Below, piece after piece: positions 1 through 5,135 of a stretch of DNA of 5,547 bases; within the stretch, counting starts at the first letter, position 1; each line of letters opens with the position of its first letter. Made by a program: the position numbers and the translations under genes. The DNA is from Bryobacterales bacterium (GTDB lineage: Bacteria; Acidobacteriota; Terriglobia; Bryobacterales; Bryobacteraceae). The stretch is from positions 1 to 5,547 of the forward strand of contig JANXQZ010000953.1 in assembly GCA_025353235.1 (NCBI GenBank), written 5' to 3'. Below the pieces are notes generated by a model. That model searched no databases, had not been told where the DNA came from, and saw only the letters and a program-made list of their open reading frames with translations.

Positions 1-10
1 ATTTAAACTC

Positions 11-21
11 TTGTGGCACAA
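11..21. promoter_or_regulatory. Small perfect inverted repeat upstream of the first gene
   Basis: TTGTG-G-CACAA is a perfect palindrome with 5-base arms and a single central base. It ends 11 bases before the ribosome binding site of the secreted-protein gene, a position suitable for an operator or a weak hairpin in the mRNA leader. An inverted repeat this short can arise by chance, and no matching copy was noticed elsewhere in the window, so a regulatory role is only a possibility. Confidence 0.2.
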
Positions 22-32
22 CTTCTGTCTAT

Positions 33-38
33 GAAGGA
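33..38 (+). promoter_or_regulatory. Ribosome binding site of the secreted EXORDIUM-like gene
   Basis: GAAGGA lies 6 bases before the ATG at 45, a normal Shine-Dalgarno sequence and spacing. It supports this start, which also gives a complete signal peptide. The site sits inside a tiny out-of-frame ORF (31-48) whose TGA overlaps the ATG. Confidence 0.7.
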
Positions 39-44
39 TGATCT

Positions 45-1091
45 ATGAAAAAAATAAGACGGCGCTGTTTAGCGCTTTCCTGCGCGGGAGCGTTTCTGAG
101 CGTTGCCTCATACGCTCAGCTCTCTAAACCCGTGCCAATCAGCATGGTTAGTTCCGGTGCCGCTGCTACCGTCGACTTGGCGAGTTTCCAAATTCGCCCC
201 AACGTCGTTCAGGGGTTGAGCAATCGAGCTGACCTATTGAAATCAACAGCAGGCGGAGACATCACCCCGAGCGGAGGGGCGGGCCTCGGCGCCGGATCTC
301 CTGGAGGCTTTAACCTTGTCGTATACCCGGGTTACTTGAGCAACCCAAATAACAAACCGACGCTCCATACGGCGAGGCAGCATCCGGTCTACATCAACTC
401 GCCCACCGCTCCCAATGATCCAGCGCACTGGGGAAATCCGCAGATATTTCTAGATGACCTCGCTGGCAGCAGTTTCATTCACCTGGTGGACCAATACACC
501 CTCGACCCGTATTACCCCACGGTCCGTTACCCCCTCGGAACGCAATATGCTGCGTCCGGTCCCCTCCCGCACTTTGCGCATCTCGTCGACATCATTGGGC
601 TTCTGCATAATCTAGCGCTACAGGCCCATGGATACAACGACGTTTACCACATCTTCCTGCCCCAGGGACAGGACTACTGTTTCGACGCGGCAAATACTCA
701 ATGCTATTCGCCAGATAATAGGAAAAGCTTTGCATTCTGCGCGTTCCATTCGGCCGGGACGTTCAACGATGCTGCCGGACACGTAATCTTTTCCTTGGAG
801 CCCTATCAGCAAGTAAACGGTTGTCAGGTTACCGGCCTTCCGAGCCCCAATGGACAACTGATGGATTCGACTGCCAGCGTCCTTTCGCACGAGTTGTTCG
901 AAATGATTACGGACCCCGATCTCAATGCCTACGTGAACCGCGACAATCTAGATTTATATGGGTACGAGATTGGCGATCAGTGCCAGAGCGCCTCAGCCAA
1001 CTTTGGTTTTGTCATGCTGAAGAACTTCCACTTTTATGAGATTCAGTCGGAATACTCGAATTTCTATAACGGCTGTACGTTCTTCCCATAG
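45..1091 (+). CDS. Secreted EXORDIUM/PHI-1-like protein with HELFE motif
   Basis: A 348-residue exported protein. A basic start (KKIRRR) and a hydrophobic stretch (about residues 9-21) end in a good signal peptidase I site, ASYA before Q25. Cys13 is not in a proper lipobox, so a lipoprotein is unlikely. A Gly/Ser/Pro-rich linker (about 67-90) leads into the main domain. The most telling part is SHELFEMITDPDLNAY (281-296) followed by EIGDQC (308-313), which resembles the SHELAE...NP..NAW...EIADLCEG pattern of plant EXORDIUM / phosphate-induced protein 1 proteins. FCAFH (231-235) may match another family site. HELFE (282-286) has the form of a metal-binding HExxE motif, so a zinc-peptidase-like fold is plausible, but activity is unproven even in plants. 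The mature part has six cysteines (212, 220, 232, 260, 313, 344), enough for three disulfides outside the cytoplasm. It is separated from the downstream operon by a hairpin and reads by eye as less GC-rich. Substrate and role are unknown. Confidence 0.8.
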   Translation: MKKIRRRCLALSCAGAFLSVASYAQLSKPVPISMVSSGAAATVDLASFQIRPNVVQGLSNRADLLKSTAGGDITPSGGAGLGAGSPGGFNLVVYPGYLSNPNNKPTLHTARQHPVYINSPTAPNDPAHWGNPQIFLDDLAGSSFIHLVDQYTLDPYYPTVRYPLGTQYAASGPLPHFAHLVDIIGLLHNLALQAHGYNDVYHIFLPQGQDYCFDAANTQCYSPDNRKSFAFCAFHSAGTFNDAAGHVIFSLEPYQQVNGCQVTGLPSPNGQLMDSTASVLSHELFEMITDPDLNAYVNRDNLDLYGYEIGDQCQSASANFGFVMLKNFHFYEIQSEYSNFYNGCTFFP

Positions 1092-1113
1092 ACTACTTTC
1101 GGTGAACACTTGC

Positions 1114-1141
1114 AGGCGGGTGCCGAGACGCGCCCGCCTGG
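1114..1141 (+). terminator. GC-rich hairpin, probable terminator after the secreted-protein gene
   Basis: CAGGCGGGTGC (1114-1124) pairs with GCGCCCGCCTG (1131-1141): an 11-base-pair stem with one G-U wobble and a 6-base loop, 23 bases after the TAG at 1089-1091. The eight outer pairs are perfect. The following bases (GTTAGATTCCCCTT) are only mildly T-rich, so it is not a textbook intrinsic terminator. It may need help, act mainly as an mRNA-stabilising 3' end, or insulate the operon. Its position between two independent units supports a terminator-like role. Confidence 0.6.
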
Positions 1142-1153
1142 TTAGATTCCCCT

Positions 1154-1159
1154 TACAAT
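1154..1159 (+). promoter_or_regulatory. Candidate -10 box for the xseB operon
   Basis: TACAAT differs from the sigma-70 consensus TATAAT at one base and lies in the short gap between the hairpin and xseB. Transcription would start about 6-8 bases downstream, at or next to the GTG at 1166, giving a nearly leaderless mRNA. No convincing -35 box is seen at normal spacing, where the right arm of the hairpin lies. Read-through past the hairpin or a promoter inside the previous gene are the alternatives. Confidence 0.35.
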
Positions 1160-1165
1160 AGGTGA

Positions 1166-1408
1166 GTGCCTGCCGAAGAAAAACCTGCCCCAAGCTTCGA
1201 AGCTGGCTTGCAGGAGCTTGAATCGATCGTCAAACAGATGGAGAGCAACGAGCTCCCCCTCGAGCGCGCCCTGGAACTTTTTGAGAAGGGAACGCAGTTA
1301 AGCGAGGCCTGCCGCAAACAGCTTGAAGAGGCGGAAACCCGCATCGAGATCCTGGTGCGAAAGGGCGACAAGATTCAGCCCGAGCCCTTTCGTCCCGACA
1401 AGGCATGA
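1166..1408 (+). CDS. xseB: Exodeoxyribonuclease VII small subunit
   Basis: XseB is the small helical subunit that binds several-fold to XseA to form exonuclease VII, which degrades single-stranded DNA from both ends during repair. The 80-residue product has the normal family length and carries the conserved pattern SFEAGLQELESIVKQMES (10-27), LPLERALELFEKGTQL (31-46) and then C-x3-L-x2-AETRIEIL (residues 49-63), which forms a helical hairpin. The start is GTG. AGGTGA touches it with no spacer, so normal Shine-Dalgarno initiation is doubtful, but no better start keeps the conserved N-terminus. It is the first gene of the operon and its TGA overlaps the ispA ATG (ATGA). The partner gene xseA is not next to it and must lie elsewhere if exonuclease VII is functional. 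Confidence 0.93.
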   Translation: MPAEEKPAPSFEAGLQELESIVKQMESNELPLERALELFEKGTQLSEACRKQLEEAETRIEILVRKGDKIQPEPFRPDKA

Positions 1409-2286
1409 GTCTCGACCAGTACATCGCTCAACTGCAGCAGCGGATCGATGACGCGCTGGATCGCTCGGTACCGCCCGCATCTGCATTCCCTCCATCCATC
1501 CACAGCGCCATGCGTTATAGCCTGTTCGCGGGCGGGAAACGCATTCGCCCGATCCTATGCATCGCCGCCGGGCACTCCGTCGACAATGCGCCTCAGGGTA
1601 TCGAAGCTGCAGCGTGCACCCTCGAACTGATTCACACTTATTCGCTGATTCACGACGATCTTCCCGCGCTCGACAATGACGACCTGCGCCGGGGCCGGCC
1701 AACCTGCCACAAGGTATTCGGCGAGGCGATGGCCATCCTGGCAGGAGACGCGCTGCTCACGCTCGCCTTTCAGGCGCTGGCTCAACTGCCGCTCGGTGCC
1801 GAACGCAGGGTGAGTCTGATCCAGGAGTTGTCGGTAGCCTCAGGGACCGTCGGAGGCATGATTGGCGGTCAGGTTGCCGACATCGAAGGGGAAGGCCAGC
1901 ATCCCAGTCCGGAGCTGCTCGACAGCATCCATCGCGCGAAAACCGGAGCACTGCTGCGAGCGAGCGTGCGCATGGGAGGCATCTTTGCCGGAGCCGACGC
2001 GGAAGAGTTGAGCGCGCTCTCGCTATACGGGGAGCATGTCGGCCTGGCTTTCCAAATCGTGGATGACGTTCTGGATGTAGAACAGTCTTCCGAGACGCTG
2101 GGCAAGACGGCGGGCAAGGATGCCCATCAGAAGAAGATCACGTTCCCCGCCGTGTATGGACTCGAGCGCTCCCGCCAGATGGCCGATGAGGAGCGCCTCT
2201 CCGCCCATCGAGCTCTTGCGCCTTTAGGTGATCGAGCGGATCGGCTGCGCGAACTGGCGGACCTCATCGTACACCGCAAGGCATGA
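1405..2286 (+). CDS. ispA: Farnesyl diphosphate synthase (polyprenyl synthetase)
   Basis: Cytoplasmic trans-prenyltransferase that adds isopentenyl diphosphate to dimethylallyl and geranyl diphosphate to give C15 farnesyl diphosphate, the precursor of undecaprenyl lipids and quinone side chains. At 293 residues it matches the length of E. coli IspA. Landmarks in order: GGKRIRP (43-49, diphosphate/IPP binding), first Asp-rich motif DDLPALD (84-90) with the two-residue insertion typical of bacterial enzymes, RRGRPT (95-100), GGMIGGQ (150-156), KTGALL (179-184), QIVDDVLD (217-224, second Asp-rich motif), GKTAGKD (233-239) and KKITFP (243-248). Tyr79, five residues before the first motif, is the chain-length position: an aromatic residue here favours C15 over C20, so FPP synthase is preferred to GGPP synthase. 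All Mg-binding aspartates are present. Both ends overlap neighbours by ATGA, implying translational coupling. The usual following gene dxs is missing. Confidence 0.93.
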   Translation: MSLDQYIAQLQQRIDDALDRSVPPASAFPPSIHSAMRYSLFAGGKRIRPILCIAAGHSVDNAPQGIEAAACTLELIHTYSLIHDDLPALDNDDLRRGRPTCHKVFGEAMAILAGDALLTLAFQALAQLPLGAERRVSLIQELSVASGTVGGMIGGQVADIEGEGQHPSPELLDSIHRAKTGALLRASVRMGGIFAGADAEELSALSLYGEHVGLAFQIVDDVLDVEQSSETLGKTAGKDAHQKKITFPAVYGLERSRQMADEERLSAHRALAPLGDRADRLRELADLIVHRKA

Positions 2287-3023
2287 AAGCCAAACAGCGC
2301 ATCGACCAGCTTTTGGTAGATCGGCAACTAGTGGAATCCCGCGAGAAGGCGCGAGCGCTGATCCTGGCCGGTTACGTACTGGTGAACGGGCAACGCGAGG
2401 ACAAGGCGGGCCACTCTGTTCCCGACGACAGCCGGATCGAAGTAACGGAACTGCCAAAGTACGTGAGCCGCGGGGGACTCAAGCTCGAAGCCGCTCTGCA
2501 GCAGTTCCACATCGACGCGGCGGGCAAGATTTGTTTAGACGTTGGCTCGTCCACTGGCGGCTTTACCGACTGCCTTCTGCAACACGGAGCCGAGCGCGTC
2601 TACGCTATCGACGTGGGAACCGGGCAACTCGATTGGAAGCTGCGCAACCACCCTCGCGTGGTGGTGCACGAGCAAGTGAACGCGCGCTATTTGGGCAAAG
2701 AGCAAGTGCCTGAGATGGTGGGCTTGATCGTTTGTGATGTAAGCTTTATTTCTGTGACCATGATTCTGCCAATGCTTCCAGATCTGCTGCGCGAGCAGGG
2801 CGAGATGGTGATCCTGGTAAAGCCGCAATTTGAACTGCAGCGGCGTCAGATTGGCAAGGGCGGCATCGTTCGAGATCCGCTGCTCCATCAGATGGCGTGC
2901 GATCGCGTGGAAGGAGCCGTGCGCGGGCTAGGCTTCGGAGCGGAGCTGATGCCAAGTCCAATCCTCGGAGCGGAAGGCAATCATGAGTTCCTGTTGCACG
3001 CCCATCGCAATTCCCATGCTTGA
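2283..3023 (+). CDS. tlyA: TlyA family 23S/16S rRNA (cytidine-2'-O)-methyltransferase
   Basis: S-adenosylmethionine-dependent rRNA methyltransferase. Characterised TlyA proteins methylate C1920 of 23S rRNA and, in the longer subtype, C1409 of 16S rRNA, affecting capreomycin sensitivity; the old name hemolysin is misleading. The 246-residue product has an N-terminal S4 RNA-binding domain (about 4-55: RIDQLLVDRQLVESREKA, then GYVLVNG), the linker SRGGLKL (62-68), and an FtsJ/RrmJ-like Rossmann domain. LDVGSSTGGFTD (85-96) is the SAM-binding loop, AIDVGTGQLDW (108-118) follows, then CDVSFIS (151-157), ILVKPQFE (177-184) and EGNHEF (231-236). Lys67, Asp152, Lys180 and Glu235 fit the K-D-K-E catalytic tetrad by position. 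Subtype (one or two rRNA targets) cannot be decided from length alone. The start overlaps the ispA stop as ATGA, and nadK begins before its end. Confidence 0.92.
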   Translation: MKAKQRIDQLLVDRQLVESREKARALILAGYVLVNGQREDKAGHSVPDDSRIEVTELPKYVSRGGLKLEAALQQFHIDAAGKICLDVGSSTGGFTDCLLQHGAERVYAIDVGTGQLDWKLRNHPRVVVHEQVNARYLGKEQVPEMVGLIVCDVSFISVTMILPMLPDLLREQGEMVILVKPQFELQRRQIGKGGIVRDPLLHQMACDRVEGAVRGLGFGAELMPSPILGAEGNHEFLLHAHRNSHA

Positions 3024-3879
3024 TATCCAAACTGTCGGGATCCTCTCTAAGCCGGGCATCGCGCACGCCTCCACTCTGGTTGCAGAATTGTTGAGCTGGC
3101 TGGCTCGGCGTGGGATAAGCGCCCGCTATGACGCGCAAACGGCGGTGTACCTCGATCGCACGGACGGCGTGGGGCGGGACGTGGTAGCCGATGGAACCCA
3201 GCTGATCATCGTGCTGGGCGGGGACGGCACTCTTCTTTCCGCCGCACGAACCCTGCGCGGCCGGGAGATTCCGATTTTCGCCGTGAACTTGGGCGGACTC
3301 GGATTTCTGACCGCCATTACCATCGACCAAATCTATCCCGAACTGGAACGCACGCTGCAAGGTGAGCAGCGCATCGCTTCCCGCCGCATGCTGGAGTGCG
3401 AGGTGGTTCGCTCCGGCACCAGCGTGGCATCCTGGGAAGCGTTGAATGACGTGGTGATTACCAAGTCGTCCATCGCGCGCATGATCGACCTGGAAGCTTA
3501 TGTCGATAACAACTACGTCTGCACGTATAAGGCGGACGGCTTGATAATCGCCACGCCCACCGGTTCCACGGCATACTCTCTTTCAGCGGGAGGGCCCATC
3601 ATTTTTCCCGCAGTCGCGGCGCTCTGCATCACGCCGATCTGCCCGCACATGCTGACAAATCGTCCGGTGCTGGTGCCGGACTCGAGCGTGATCCAAATTA
3701 TTTGCCTGGCTGCGGATCATGACGCATACTTGACGATTGACGGCCAAGTCGGCCAGCCTTTGGTCCATGAAGACCGCATTCTGTGCCGGAGCTCATCCCA
3801 CAGCATCCATCTGATTCGGCCTCCGAAGATGCTGTTTTTCGACGTTCTCCGAGAAAAGCTCAAGTGGGGTGAACGATGA
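3016..3879 (+). CDS. nadK: NAD kinase (ATP-NAD kinase)
   Basis: Phosphorylates NAD+ to NADP+, the only known de novo source of NADP. From the ATG at 3016 the protein has 287 residues, close to the bacterial norm. Landmarks: GILSKPG near the N-terminus, LGGDGTLLSAAR (67-78) with catalytic Asp70, VNLGGLGFLT (90-99), LNDVVI (143-148), DGLIIATPTGSTAYSLSAGG (174-193) and TIDGQ (240-244). This is a complete diacylglycerol-kinase-superfamily NADK. Two starts compete. ATG 3016 overlaps tlyA by 8 bases, and the family-like sequence starts shortly after it, but it has no clear Shine-Dalgarno. ATG 2983 overlaps by 41 bases, has GGAAGG five bases upstream, and adds 11 residues including two cysteines. 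The shorter form is preferred on family length; the longer remains possible. The TGA overlaps the next ATG. Confidence 0.93.
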   Translation: MLDIQTVGILSKPGIAHASTLVAELLSWLARRGISARYDAQTAVYLDRTDGVGRDVVADGTQLIIVLGGDGTLLSAARTLRGREIPIFAVNLGGLGFLTAITIDQIYPELERTLQGEQRIASRRMLECEVVRSGTSVASWEALNDVVITKSSIARMIDLEAYVDNNYVCTYKADGLIIATPTGSTAYSLSAGGPIIFPAVAALCITPICPHMLTNRPVLVPDSSVIQIICLAADHDAYLTIDGQVGQPLVHEDRILCRSSSHSIHLIRPPKMLFFDVLREKLKWGER

Positions 3880-5135
3880 GAAGGCTTTCGCTGACAACCT
3901 GGATCTTTATTGGAATGGCAGTGGGTGTGGCGTTCGGCGCGGTGTTCCCGAATGCCGCTAAAGCAGAGTGGGTTCCCGCTCTGGCCAACGTCTTTCTTCG
4001 ATTGATTAAATCAATCATTGCGCCTTTAATTTTCGGGACGCTGGTCTATGGCATCGCCGGAACCGGCAGCGTTAAGACCATGGGCCGCATCGGGCTGAAA
4101 GCCATCATTTACTTTGAAGTCCTCACTACCATCGCGCTGTTCCTAGGGCTGGGCGCAGTGAATCTGACGCGCCCTGGCGATGGCATGAAACTCGATCCAA
4201 CCGCTGCGGAGTTGAACGTATCGAAAGTGCCTCCGAGCCTGAGCGGCACCTTGGAGCATACATTCCCAGCCAGCGTGATCGACGCGATGGCCAAGGGCGA
4301 CGTGCTGCAAATCGTGGTCTTTTCGTTCCTCTTTGGCGCAGCCTGCGCTGCGCTGGGGTCCAAGGCGAAACCAGTGATCGAGTTCTGCCACTCGCTGTCG
4401 GAAGTGATGTTCAAGTATACGGGCTACGTCATGTACCTGGCGCCCATCGGGGTGGGGGCTTCCATGGCCTTCGCGATCGGGAGCAAGGGGCTGTTCGTCT
4501 TGCTGAATCTGGGCAAGCTCGTGCTCACGCTATATGTCGCGCTGCTGATCTTCGTTGTACTTGTGCTGGGCGCGGTGGCTCTCATCGCGCGGGTGCCGCT
4601 CGGCAGATTCATCAAGGCCGTTCGCGAGCCTTTTGTGATCGCCTTCTCCACAGCCTCCAGCGAGGCGGCGCTTCCGCTGGCGCTCGAAAACATGGAGTTG
4701 TTCGGCGTGCCCAAACATATCGTGGCATTCGTGCTGCCTACTGGCTACAGCTTCAATCTGGATGGAAGCACCATGTACCTGGCGCTGGCGTCAATTTTCG
4801 TCGCGCAGGCAGCCGGAGTGCAGATGCCTTGGAGTCAGCAGCTTCTGATGATGCTGACGCTGATGCTGACCAGCAAAGGGGTTGCTGCTGTGCCGCGCGC
4901 CTCGCTCGTGATTCTGGCTGGCACGCTCGCGACGTTCAACCTGCCGATCTCGGGAATCGCTGTTCTACTGGGTGCGGACGCAGTAATGGACATGGCGCGT
5001 ACATCGGTGAACCTGCTTGGAAACTGCATGGCGGCGGCTGTGGTCGCCAGATGGGAAGGGGTGGATCTCAGCGAGAGCAGCTTCGGCGAAGGGGCTCAGG
5101 ATCGTGGTGCTTTCGCGGTAAGGCCAGTCGGCTAG
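3876..5135 (+). CDS. Dicarboxylate/amino acid:cation symporter (DAACS/SDF family)
   Basis: Inner-membrane secondary transporter of the glutamate/aspartate/C4-dicarboxylate:Na+ or H+ family (GltP, GltT, DctA relatives). 419 residues is the usual length. The N-terminal half has several hydrophobic segments, starting at about 8-26 and 33-60. The C-terminal core holds the signature elements: FSTASSEAALP (257-267, hairpin 1 serine motif), YSFNLDGSTMYLA (291-303, matching the NMDGT region), TSKGVAAVP (332-340, hairpin 2) and DAVMDMARTSVNLLGN (368-383, TM8). By alignment with archaeal GltPh, Asp372, Arg375 and Asn379 correspond to Asp394, Arg397 and Asn401. Arg375 fits binding of a side-chain carboxylate, so an acidic amino acid or dicarboxylate is the likely substrate. 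Asn383 replaces the GltPh sodium ligand Asp405, as in DctA-type proteins, so the coupling ion is uncertain. GGGGTGA precedes the ATG, which overlaps the nadK stop. The stop overlaps that of the convergent gene. Exact substrate is unknown, so no symbol is given. Confidence 0.92.
   Translation: MRRLSLTTWIFIGMAVGVAFGAVFPNAAKAEWVPALANVFLRLIKSIIAPLIFGTLVYGIAGTGSVKTMGRIGLKAIIYFEVLTTIALFLGLGAVNLTRPGDGMKLDPTAAELNVSKVPPSLSGTLEHTFPASVIDAMAKGDVLQIVVFSFLFGAACAALGSKAKPVIEFCHSLSEVMFKYTGYVMYLAPIGVGASMAFAIGSKGLFVLLNLGKLVLTLYVALLIFVVLVLGAVALIARVPLGRFIKAVREPFVIAFSTASSEAALPLALENMELFGVPKHIVAFVLPTGYSFNLDGSTMYLALASIFVAQAAGVQMPWSQQLLMMLTLMLTSKGVAAVPRASLVILAGTLATFNLPISGIAVLLGADAVMDMARTSVNLLGNCMAAAVVARWEGVDLSESSFGEGAQDRGAFAVRPVG

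Noticed and set aside
31..48. Mini-ORF ATG AAG GAT GAT CTA TGA whose stop overlaps the first gene's ATG
   Set aside because: Only five codons, with no ribosome binding site of its own; the same bases are fully explained as the Shine-Dalgarno and spacer of the secreted-protein gene. An in-frame TAA at 4-6 excludes it being the end of an upstream gene within view.
45..116. Lipoprotein signal at Cys13 of the secreted protein
   Set aside because: Residues before Cys13 (A-L-S) do not fit a lipobox well and the hydrophobic core continues past the cysteine to a good signal peptidase I site at residue 24.
2228..2713. Long plus-strand open frame of 161 codons across the ispA/tlyA junction
   Set aside because: Arg/Ser/Gly-rich composition typical of a shadow frame in GC-rich DNA; it overlaps two well-supported genes and has no recognisable motif.
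2746..3360. Minus-strand open frame of 204 codons opposite tlyA and nadK
   Set aside because: Antisense to the conserved catalytic regions of both genes, low-complexity Gln/Arg/Ala composition and no family resemblance.
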